This document shows, piece after piece, positions 55,158 through 64,000 of a DNA stretch of 64,000 nucleotides (position 1 is its first letter; the number at the start of each line of letters is the position of its first letter). The stretch is taken from positions 1,116,001 to 1,180,000 of the forward strand of contig OY730175.1 of assembly GCA_963422465.1 (NCBI GenBank), given 5' to 3'. This DNA is from Lichina pygmaea (Eukaryota; Ascomycota; Lichinomycetes; Lichinales; Lichinaceae). The translations under genes were made by a program, and so were the position numbers. The notes beneath the pieces are model-generated. The model worked only from the letters and a program-made list of their open reading frames with translations. It made no database searches and had not been told where the DNA came from.

Positions 55158-56863
55158 TCATGTTTCGGCCGGGGGCCCTGGACAAATATATTCGTTGCAG
55201 CTTGGACATTGCATCGCCTGTCGTCCATAGAAATCCGGATGATAGTCGCGAATATGTCGTTTCAGATTATCCGTACGGCTAATCACCTTGGAGCAGTTCT
55301 CGGTAGGGCAGATGAATTTCTGGCCAAGACCAGTCTCGGAGTGTTTCCCCATATGTCGGATGTAGTCTTTGAAAACCGAGAAGTCGCGGTCCGGGCAGAT
55401 ATGGCACTGCCAAAATAGTACCCTCGGGGGTTGCCTTGTTGGGAACGATATGCCATGGTGAGCCGTCGCCAGAGAAGGGGAGGGGCTGGGTTGTGGCATG
55501 AGTAGCTCCGGAGCAAGAGCGCTAAGAGGAGACAACAACATACCGTGACACCGGCTCTGGCAATGCACTCTTCCGAGAGTTCTTAGACCTTTGCTTTCTA
55601 CCGACCTTCTTGTTGCAAGCTTTAGCTGGTCGAGACTCGGATCTGGACGAACATAACCGTATGAGCCGGGTGGATTGGCCGAAGAGAGGTGATGGCTGAA
55701 ACCTACATCGGTGGCTGCACTGCTATCGCCGGGTTCTCAGAAGTACCCGATTGGGATACTTCCATGGCTGAAGCTTGCCCTGGGACAGTGCTATCAAGCC
55801 ACGCCGCGCCGCCTCCACCAGTGTCACGAACAGCTCGTAAGAGTGGCCCGTTCCACAGACCCAGCTCAGCTGGATTGTCCTGGCGAGGGCCACTGGCCTC
55901 GTTGGCCTGGGTCGATCCACAATCGCTTAGCTTATGGCAACTCGGACCAGGAACCGACTGGGTACCGCTAGGAGTGACAACAGGTATCCCGGCGCAGTCG
56001 TATCCATACGTGGAAGGATGGGGTAAGTCCGCCAAGGCGGCATCACCGCCCACGACTGCCGGGATTTGCAGTTGTTCGTGAGCAGACCAGTTGGACCTCG
56101 ACACGGACTCAAAAGCGATAGGGTCCTGCACTCTTGGCCTAAGGGGGATAAGCTCTCCCCACGTGGGCACGGGTAGGGAGCTTTCCTCGGCTATCGTCGC
56201 CATGCCAGCTTGGTAGTTGGTGCTGCGAGTCACCTCGGAAGAGGCCGCCCTATCATGAAGAAGTTTCCGCGCGACGGCCGCCTCAACCGGGCTCAACGAG
56301 CCAATCCAGCTCGCCAACTGGAAGTAGAGCGCGTCTGCGTTCGGGGGTTGTGCTGGGAACTCGTGTGGTCCCTGGATTCCGGCCACAGATTGCATTTCCT
56401 GGACCGGCTCTGAGACTGGGACCGTAGTAGGCTCGGCCTGAGAGATATCGTGATCCTGGAAAGTCCGGGAGCTACAGGAGATATAGCCCTGCACGACCTG
56501 ATCCTGGCACTGGCTCGAAGAGAGCATCGTCGAAAGGTAGTGATCTATAGGTAGCTTGGCGGTCCCGGTCGACTTCCGGTCACAGATATACGTCCATATC
56601 CTCGCAGGGACTGTTCTTGGGATACTCCTAGGGCGGTTTCTCAGAAGGCAGGTTGGTTGGAACGACGTCCGACTAGGCTCGATCCCGTTGAAGTCCCAGT
56701 GGAATACTCGGCGATGTCCTTCCTCCTGCGACTGGTGGGCTCCCCCAGAATCAAGTTGGCAGGCTAGGTCGTCGGTGTGATCGAGGTACGGGAGTCCATC
56801 AAGGCTGTTCAGCAGACGAAGGTCGGGGTGAGAGTAACCGTTGCTATCCGGGCCTCGAGACAC
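55158..56863 (-). CDS. C2H2 zinc-finger protein, start not defined
   Basis: Three exons are inferred on the minus strand: about 56863-55707, 55642-55544 and 55434-55158. Introns are GTAGGT...GTCCAG and GTATGT...AACAAG. The last exon holds two zinc fingers, WQCHICPDRDFSVFKDYIRH (C-X2-C-X13-H-X3-H) and FICPTENCSKVISRTDNLKR with HIRDYH (C-X4-C-X12-H-X4-H), then a half finger QCPSCNEYIC. Exon 2 supplies a basic stretch (KKVGRKQRSKNSRKS). Exon 1 encodes about 385 disordered residues rich in Ser, Pro and Gln. The frame is open beyond 56863 without an ATG until a stop near 57065, so the true start lies in an unseen upstream exon or at an internal ATG (near 56530). Nuclear DNA binding is likely. Confidence 0.65.
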
Positions 56864-58028
56864 GACGACGGATTGGTAGCTCCACGAGGCGAGAAGATAT
56901 GTAAGAATGCAAGACGGGGGACCAAGTCTCCATTTGAAGGTAGTACATCCAACGACACCTTCGGTAGATGGGAATAGTAGCGGCGCAGCGTGTTCACGAC
57001 AGCGGGCCTCTCGGATTGCTTGATCTCTGCCTCGACGAAGTGGGCGAGTGCGATTCTGTATCTAATTCCAAGAGAGAAAGACTGGATCTGAAGCGGATTG
57101 GGTGCGATGAGATAGGTATAAGATCTATGGCAGTGAAGGCGTACTTCCGTACGTCAGCCTCCATCTCGACGTCTCGGAGGCCACCAGCCTCCCCATACTT
57201 CCGACTTTTTAAAAACAAGGCGCGAGAGGGAGTAAGACAACAGAAGTTGTTGGAAAAGTAGCCGCTACGTCGGGCAGCAAGGCAGGAACGGCTCAGGCCT
57301 CCCTGGCGAGGGCGCGATACGTAATCGAGTACGTAGGCGGTTCCGGAGCCAGCTGTACGGAAGTACGACGGTACGGTACGTAACGTAGGATACGTACGTA
57401 GTACGTACGTACTGTACATACGTACCGTACATCAGAACGGGTGATGCGGCTCTGCACTACATACGTAGTATAGCCTCTAATTATAACAAATGCGGTGTTC
57501 ATTGCGTACAGTACTTCCGTACGTAGCCAAGGCTTGCAGACGAGGCGTCCATACGGAGGCCCTTCGAGCCAAGGAGGCACGGGGAGGAAAAGCGACGACC
57601 GGCCGAGAAGCCGCTGGTTGTAGCACCGCAGCACCGCAGCACCGCAGCATCAGCTGGTTGCCTTAAACATAAGGCTCCGGGACTTGACTGGCGCATGCAT
57701 CGATCATCTCGGATTCCAGACGCCGTGAGACCGAGCGTGTAAGGTGGTGGGCCTCGAGAAAGAAGGAAGGAAAGAAGGAAAAGAGAGAAGCCCTCCGCCC
57801 CCGCTAGTGGTGGCTGGAGGCAGGGAGATTCAGCATGTCGAGGACAAGACATCCAGTGTGCGCACGGGTGGAGGCCCTCCTCGACGCCATTCCCACCGTC
57901 GAGGAGGCCCGCCGGTCGAAGGCCTCCCACGCGCCGGCGTAAGTTCGTTCGGAAGCCCGTATCGTCCCTCGGCCTCGTCGTCGAGGCCCGGCTCCGCCTC
58001 GCGTCAGGCAGACCAGACTCGGGTCAGG
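56864..58028. other. Intergenic DNA with a GTAC island
   Basis: No gene is clear. A dense GTAC/TACGTA island lies at 57320-57540, with ACGTACGTAGTACGTACGTAC near 57392-57412. Three tandem CAGCACCG units occur at about 57625-57650. The rest is GC-rich without recognisable motifs. Confidence 0.4.
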
Positions 58029-58248
58029 CTACTGTACCTTTGGCCGGGTGCTCCTCCGAGGGCGCGGTCGCTCCCGCCGCGGGGGCGGCGGGGGATCGTA
58101 GCAGTCGGCACATTCGGTCTCGATCGGGATACTCTGCCAGATGACACAGCGCCCGCAGCACGTCCGCGTCATGGCCGCGCCGTTGCAGAAGGCAGCGAAG
58201 ACCAAGGCCTCGTGGCCACAGCTCCATCGATGCTGATAGTAGCGGCAC
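58029..58248 (-). CDS. Small Cys/His-rich, probably zinc-binding protein
   Basis: From an ATG at 58248 the frame encodes 72 residues beginning MCRYYQHRWSCGHEALVFAA, then FCNGAAMTRTCCGRCVIWQS and ETECADCYDPPPPPRRERPR. The pattern C-X7-CGH-X7-C, with later CCGRC and CADC, matches a type of small conserved protein found in Pezizomycotina genomes that has no assigned function. A (GA)n tract of about 38 bases lies just upstream on the coding strand, as in many fungal leaders. The frame is open further upstream, but that part reads through the GA repeat and is not credible protein. Confidence 0.55.
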
Positions 58249-58259
58249 ATGTCTGCGCG

Positions 58260-58300
<41 letters not shown>
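58249..58300. repeat. (CT)n/(GA)n microsatellite
   Basis: An almost perfect CT dinucleotide run covers about 58262-58300 on the + strand, directly upstream of the small Cys-rich gene on the other strand. It may be part of its core promoter or leader. Confidence 0.8.
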
Positions 58301-58301
<1 letters not shown>

Positions 58302-58538
58302 CCCTCTCCTCGACGAAGCTGGTCTGGACCAGACGATACGACCTGGTGCAGGCCTAGACCAAGGAACATCAGCAACACATCCAAGACGCAGGCCGCGCGA
58401 CGCCAGACGCACCGGTACCGCCCGAGCGATGTCTGAGGCCGCTGGCGGACTTTTGCGTGCCAAGAGAACGCTCTCGTCGACCGACGGTGGCTCGGTCGAG
58501 GCAGGACCATCGCGTTCGTCGGACGGGTATTTGAACCC

Positions 58539-59030
58539 ATGGGCTTCGGTATGGACGCCGTCGACCCAGATCGTCTGCGGGCCCTTCTCCCTGACATGTT
58601 GACATGTTATGGAGCGATGGACCAGACAGCCGACGCCATACGATGGGAATGTGAGCGTCGCCACGATGCATCCCCTCCCGTTTCGAACGTGGAGAGGGCC
58701 ATGGCCCGTCGCCTTCGGACAGCAGCCGGGTCTGCGCCCGTCAGATTGGCCGGGACGGAGGTCGATGCTTGGTCGAAGACATCAGCCGCATCGACAGCGA
58801 CGCCAGGCCCGGCGCCGCGGCCCCAGGACACCCACGGCGGAGGGGGCGTTTCCAATGACAGGTCTGCCGGCCAGATCCTGTCGAGAACGCAGCAGGGCCC
58901 GTTCTCATCGTATTTGGCGGCGAGGGTGCCCTTGCTCGAACCAGAGCCTGGAGCCGGACCACACGTAATATCTGATCTGACGTGGACCCCCGTCGGAACA
59001 TCGCTCCTTTGTCTCTTGAAGTGGCACTAA
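58539..59030 (+). CDS. Possible small helical protein
   Basis: This open frame of 163 residues starts MGFGMDAVDPDRLRALLPDM and continues LTCYGAMDQTADAIRWECER, a plausible amphipathic helical stretch of about 60 residues, before turning into low-complexity sequence. It would be divergent from the small Cys-rich gene. I do not recognise a family, and GC-rich DNA gives chance frames of this size, so it is weakly supported. Confidence 0.2.
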   Translation: MGFGMDAVDPDRLRALLPDMLTCYGAMDQTADAIRWECERRHDASPPVSNVERAMARRLRTAAGSAPVRLAGTEVDAWSKTSAASTATPGPAPRPQDTHGGGGVSNDRSAGQILSRTQQGPFSSYLAARVPLLEPEPGAGPHVISDLTWTPVGTSLLCLLKWH

Positions 59031-60667
59031 TCAGCGCGCAGCCTCTCCGGTCGGGCTCTCTCCTGGTCGATCCGACGGTGTATCATCGCATCCAAGGTTG
59101 TCCCTGGAACCGTCCGGCGAGACGGAAGGGCCGGCCCATGGCAAGGCGTCGTCCCACACCGCCTTTTGCAACCTTCCCCCCGTCGTGCGCCAAGCTGAGA
59201 AACGATCCGACAGCTCTCCATCTCTCTCTCTCTCTCACTCTCTCTTTTTCTCTCTCAGCAGCACCTCAGCCAGCGGCTGGGGCTCGGTGAATGGAGACGC
59301 TGCATCCGTCGAGGTCAAAACAAACAGCCATCATCGCGACCGCATTGCCGCCCCAGGATGAAATGACAGCAGTTGGGCCGAGACGAAGCTGGGATGCGCT
59401 GCTGACGTGATCATCCTCTCGACGCTAGCCGCTTTTGGCCTCTTCGGCCCTGGAGATTTTCGGATTTTCCGTTAATGTACCTGGCGCGGCCGCGAGAGGG
59501 AACCCGACGTCCGAATTCGGTGGCCGAGACGAGAATTCTCAGCCAATCAGATAAATACCAGGAGGCGAATTGCCGCATCGGGACATGATTTCCGTCGAGA
59601 CTCTTCTGCCGTTCCCTGTGACGGCGTTGGGCGACGGGGACAGCTGGCGGCTTCGACAGGAGCGTCGACGTCGAGATGCCGGCCGCGGACGAGAAGGGGC
59701 CTGTTGCCAGCTGGCGCCTCCAGACGCCACAGGTCTTGCGTACGGTGCGTATGTACGGAAGTACGGAAGTACCGACGTCCTACGTACGTATCGTACGAAG
59801 GGTACGTAGGTACGTATGGACGTACCACCATCGTCGGCTCGTGTTTCGTCTCGGATCGATGCAACAGCCGTTCGCGCAGGAAAAGGACTTACGAGGCCAG
59901 ACGAAGGTCGTGCAAAGTCTCAGGCTTGCCGGTGCGTCCGTCAGGGCCCAAAGCCGCCTACCCGCTGCCGCTAACCCGCTGCGCCCAGAGACGAGCGAGA
60001 AAAAAAAAAAATTATAGGACGCCACTACGGATCTACTTCAGGCTTGATCGGCCAGGGCGTCGTTTAGAGCTTGAACACGTAGCTCTGCATCATGCAGGAC
60101 CGTCGCTCTTCTCCACCGCCGCGACACTACAATTCGACCAGGCTGCGCCGAACCGGTCGTCACCTCTCTTCCGTTGTCGTTCGCTGTCGCTGTCGCCGTC
60201 GCCGTCGCAGCCTTGCGCTCCGCCTGGGAACAGCTCCCCCGCCTCGGACGCCGCCGTCGCAGCCTCTTTCGCGATTGGGACGCGCGGTCCTGAACGAGAC
60301 GACAGCCATTGAGGCCCGATCGTCGTTCCTCCGTCCTTCGTCGTCGTTGAACGAGGCCGAGTCGGAGCGGGAGAGTCGCTGTCGAGCGGATCAGGTGTGG
60401 TGGTCGAACGCGCAGGAACCTTCGTCGGCGGGCGCGGCGCCGCGCGCCAGGACCGATACCCGAACGGCAGTCCCTTCGTCTGAGTTCGGGCCCGGCGATC
60501 TGCGCCGCCAGGTATCCGGTGGCGCGTCGACAGCGAGCCGGGGCCCAGGTCTGGCCTTTGATGCTCTCGGACGTCATCAGCCCCGGCGGTCTGGCCGTGT
60601 CCCTTGCGGCCGGCTCTTGTAGAAGTTTTCGTGCGCGCGCATCGATGCCGACGACGACAACAACGGA

Positions 60668-60718
<51 letters not shown>

Positions 60719-61509
60719 ATGCTCATCGAGGTCCTGTCTCTCTCCTTGGCGCTGTTCGGCAAAGACCATTGGTGAATTGGGCATTGGCCGGCTCTCGGAC
60801 AGGTCGGCGCAGCCGGTCGCCTGAACGTCGCCGTCATTGGCCTCCCTCTGCTCAGACGAATGGAGCTTTCTCGCCGGATGCGTCCCCGTCGAAGAGGTGA
60901 GTCGATGCTGCCGGCAGATCAGCCCTACGACGAAGCTGCCGCTTACTTGTCGGTACTTCCGGCCAGTACGCATATCCTCCACCTACATCGCGGCCTTTGC
61001 CGCACCGTAACAACTCCCCGTTGAACATTTGCCGGCCGCTTGCGGCGACGCATCCGTAAGTGTTGATGTTGTCGTGCCCTGTGCTCAGTTGACTGCTGAG
61101 ACGTCCCGAGCAGTGCTCGTGACGCCACGACCGAGATCTTGATCGAGCAACGAGCCTGGACGACCCTGCATCCCTGACGTCACCTGAGCCGTACCAGCAC
61201 GGACGACGGCGACGAATCCGGGTCCGATGGTTGCGGTCCCCTTGCCTGCACGGTGAGGAACTCCGTCACGGAAGTCTGCTTTTCCACGACGCTGATGCTT
61301 TTCTCGGTGGCAGATCCACGACGCTCGCCATCGCTCCCGTCGGACCGCCTTCACTTGTCGCCCGTCGGGAATTCACCGGTTGACGTCCCGACAAGACCCA
61401 CTCGTTCGGAGGCCGCCCCGAGATCCCAACCCACCTTGAACGGCCCTTTCGCGTCCCCCCGTGGCCGCCGGCTGGGTGCTGCTTGGTACACCCGGATTCG
61501 CCCGTGTTG
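59031..61509. other. GC-rich stretch without a confirmed gene
   Basis: Many overlapping frames exist but none has a family motif. Included are a (CT)n tract at 59221-59260, a GTAC island at 59740-59825, an 11-base A run at 60001-60011 and a (CGA)n repeat at about 60650-60718. The last few hundred bases are presumably promoter and leader of the 14-3-3-like gene. Confidence 0.4.
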
Positions 61510-61973
61510 ATGGCCGCTTCGGATGTCGATCAGAAATTCCTGGGCCGGTTCGCCAAGCGCAGCGACGATGAGAACCCATACCTCGCCTCGATGCTGTACA
61601 AGATGCTCGGGCTCTCGGTCGTGCTCGCCAAGAAGCTGGTGCGAGCGCGCAGGCTGCGCAAGCTGGACACGACCAGGGACACCAAGTCCCTGCAGCTCTA
61701 CCACCACATCATCTGGCTGTCCCGCGAGGGCCTCGTCATCGTGGAGCAGTACGTCCTGCCCATGGTCGAGAACTACGACGACGGGCTCAAGGTGCTCTCG
61801 TACAAGCTCCGGGCCAGCTTCCACCACATCTTTGTGCTCTTCCACAACTACCCTCCCGTCACCCAGTCCGCCATCCCGGCCATGGGTGGCGGAGGCGGCG
61901 GGAAACGGCCCAGGTCCTCACCGCAACGGGTCGACGGCACCAGCTCGCCGTCCCCGCTGATGAACGGCGGGCC

Positions 61974-62004
<31 letters not shown>

Positions 62005-62514
62005 GGGGCCTTACCCCCAGGCCTCGGCGCCCCGTCGTTCCCGAAGCCGACGAGCAGTTTCCTGCTGCCGGCGACGAACTTCGTTCCCAACGCGCAGGCG
62101 AGCTTCGAGGAGGTGGGCGCCATGGCGGACCGGCTGCTGCCGGGCAGCCATCCGATCCGGCTCAGCGTCAAGCTCGAGTACGCCGCCTTCGCGTACGACT
62201 GCCTCAAGGACGCCGACGCGTCGCGCAGGATCGCCAAGCACGCCATCACCGACGTCTACAACGCGCAGGAGGAGATGGACGACGACTCGTTCGAGGACGC
62301 GGCCGAGCTCGTGCGCACCCTGGCTCGCATGGTCAAGAGGGGTCCCAGCAGCACGCCGGGCTCGACCCCCGGCGGCGGCTCTTCCTCGACGCCAGGGTCG
62401 CGCACCACGCCGAATCCACATCCACCTGGCGGCGGTGGTGGTGCCGTCGATGCCGCCCCCGTCTCGACCCTGCTTATTCATCAAACACCACATTCCCCGA
62501 TGCCGTTCATCTAG
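61510..62514 (+). CDS. Divergent 14-3-3-like protein
   Basis: The first ATG of the open frame is at 61510 and gives 334 residues. The N-terminal half has MAASDVDQKFLGRFAKRSDD, LYKMLGLSVVLAKKLVRARR and KLDTTRDTKSLQLYHHIIWL, an all-helical region I recognise from a divergent fungal 14-3-3-like family. The second half has HPIRLSVKLEYAAFAYDCLK, then DADASRRIAKHAITDVYNAQ and DDDSFEDAAELVRTLARMVK, which parallels the last helices of 14-3-3 (SVxxYEI...A...AFDDAI...L). A Gly-rich loop (GGGGGG and a run of ten Gly) separates the halves, and a Gly/Pro/Ser tail follows. The canonical phosphopeptide-binding basic residues cannot be confirmed. No intron is needed. Confidence 0.75.
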
Positions 62515-63837
62515 CTTTTCTCCTCTCACGTGTCGTTTCGTCCTCAGTGACTCGCATCCTCTTATTCTCCCCTCCCCGCTCCACCTTTTCCACCATCAAG
62601 ACCTCGATACCTGGACACGACTCTAATGGTGTCTCTCCCATCTCCTTTCCCATCTCCACCGCGACCAACAGAACCCGACAACCTACCTTCACAGGAGCCC
62701 AGCATCATCCTCATCCCCATCATCCTCGTCCTCATCTCATCGTCTCGTCTGCTCTCCAGCCAACTGACTGCACTCTATCATCTCTCCCGTGATCAGGAAA
62801 CCCCATTCCTGCACAGAAGCCTAGCATAATCTCTAGTTTTCTTTTTCTCTTCCCGGCCAGAGTATGTTGCTACTATCGACAGGGCCTTCGTGTCTGCGTC
62901 GCATCTCGGAAGTGTTGCTCTCTTGCGTTCTTTCACTTCTGTCATACCACCATCGTCAACACCTCAACGCTTGTGTCGGAGCCTACCGTCCGCGTTTGGG
63001 GGGGTTTTTTTTGGAGTTTTTGTATGCTGTCGTTGCGGCCGTGTAGTTCTGCGTCTGGTCATCCATCCGGTTACCCATCTGGTCATTCGTCAATCTATCA
63101 ATTCGCCCATCAATCCATCAATTCATCATCCACCATCCGTCAATCCACCAACCCGTCAATCCATCAATCCGTTAATCAATCCATCCTTCTACACTTCTCT
63201 GCTTCTGTGCATTCATCTAAACAACAATTACCTACCCCTTCGTTCAGTCGTAACATGGTCTGTCCATCCGGCCGTCCATCTACGCAAATACTCCTCTGAT
63301 CTAATCCACTCATGCGGACGGCTATCCATCATCCATCCACCCAACCCTCCGCTCTACTTTTGCATCTCTTCATCCACGTTCCCCACCATCTACCAACAAT
63401 CATCGTCCAGCATCGTGCGTCATCCACGTATCTATCAAGTCGCCTCTCTGTCCCTCTCCATCCCTCTCTCTCGACCTCTTCGTCTCACCTAAGCATCCAT
63501 CCACCCCATCCACTTCCCGATCCATCCAACAACCCGTCCATTCACCTCCCGAATCACCGTTGACACCTTCGTCCACCCATGTAGATACATCTCTTTTAAT
63601 ATGCTTCAACCATGGCTTACAACCTGATGATTGTGTCTGATAGTTCCTAGAGGACTAGCATCCATCTGATATTCTCTCCGCCACTGATCATCCCATTCCT
63701 CAAGATGGTTCTGGTACCGATATTTCTACAGCATGCCGGCATGTCCGTGTGCCTGCGCGCCTGCCAGTACGTGTCGATGCGTCCACATATCCGTATATTC
63801 ATACACCCATATATGAGTCTATGGCTCCCTTCCGCGA
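62515..63837. other. Low-complexity 3' region
   Basis: There is no gene. The stretch is pyrimidine-rich and, from about 63060 to 63560, dominated by degenerate (ATCC)n/(CATCAATC)n repeats. Frames through it encode Ser/Pro/His/Ile repeats only. Confidence 0.5.
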
Positions 63838-64000
63838 TCAGTTTGGCAGGCGTACCAGCTGGCAGAACAATGATGCTAGGAGCGCTGGCACCAACTGCAT
63901 AGAGGCCCCCCCCGCCAACAACACAGATGCTGGGCCCGGACCCCGGAGGCGGAGACAACTGGAAGCCCAGCAAGATGCCGTACCGGTCGGCTCTCCGGTT
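63838..64000 (+). mobile_element. Fragment of a Tad-like LINE, cut by the window end
   Basis: The stretch aligns by eye with 9480-9655 of the LINE inside element B, for example GTTTGGCAGGCGTACCAGCT versus GTCTGGCAGGCCCACTTGCT and GGAGACAACTGGAAGCC versus GGAGACAATTAGAAGCT, at roughly 70% identity. It has the same orientation. It covers the region before the RTGK motif and runs off the window. Its left limit is approximate. Confidence 0.7.

Noticed and set aside
57744-58436. A 230-residue + strand frame spanning the small Cys-rich gene
   Set aside because: It reads through the CT repeat as Leu/Ser and opposes the better supported Cys/His frame.
60038-60982. A 314-residue minus-strand frame with a poly-valine run
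   Set aside because: The valine run is the (CGA)n/(TCG)n trinucleotide repeat, and the rest is Arg-rich low complexity without a motif.
62864-63563. Ser/Ile/His repeat frames downstream of the 14-3-3-like gene
   Set aside because: They derive from an (ATCC)n-type repeat and appear in several frames at once.

Overview
The window looks like nuclear DNA of a filamentous ascomycete (Pezizomycotina). Genes carry short introns (about 50-130 nt) with GTRNGT donors, CTRAC-type branch sites and YAG acceptors. A HeLo-domain protein, a GH17 wall glucanase, SSD1, an LYS1 relic and a Tad-like LINE all fit that group. I cannot name class or genus. Gene density is low (about 13 supported protein genes in 64 kb); the rest is long intergenic DNA rich in transposon debris, simple repeats, GTAC-palindrome islands and long poly-C/G runs.

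Layout, left to right. (1) 0-2.3 kb: an 815-bp foldback-type element. (2) 2.4-4.0 kb: a HeLo-pseudokinase gene. (3) 5.7-12.8 kb: SAS10 (-) and TSC10 (+) diverge from a spacer made almost entirely of a pogo-like inverted-repeat element with a 1.84-kb Tad-type LINE inserted in it; EMC5 (-) converges on TSC10. (4) 12.9-16 kb: SER1 (+) and EFB1 (-). (5) 17.7-21.8 kb: MSH5 in 20 exons. (6) 23.7-25.5 kb: a 1.75-kb tandem repeat array with short covarying inverted repeats, abutting the 3' end of GLE1 (-). (7) 28.8-31.1 kb: a second pogo-like element and GTAC islands, then SSD1 (+, 6 exons) and a GH17 glucanase (+, 4 exons). (8) 41.7-48.3 kb: a 2,176-residue coiled-coil protein. (9) 49.4-50.6 kb: an LYS1 pseudogene beside a Tc1/mariner transposase fragment. 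(10) 51.6-53.8 kb: a UBE2S-like E2 with a very long disordered tail. (11) 55.1-56.9 kb: a C2H2 zinc-finger gene (-). (12) 58.0-62.5 kb: a small Cys-rich protein gene (-) and a divergent 14-3-3-like gene (+). The right edge cuts a second LINE fragment.

The genes are mostly unlinked housekeeping functions: ribosome biogenesis (SAS10), sphingolipid synthesis (TSC10), ER membrane insertion (EMC5), serine synthesis (SER1), translation elongation (EFB1), meiotic crossover (MSH5), mRNA export (GLE1), mRNA fate and wall integrity (SSD1, GH17) and ubiquitin conjugation. There is no operon or biosynthetic cluster. The most novel material is the HeLo-pseudokinase protein, the foldback elements that share internal modules and show compensatory changes in subterminal hairpins, and the 24-25 kb array. 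Exon boundaries come from splice signals, frame continuity and family resemblance read by eye; no alignment or search was run.
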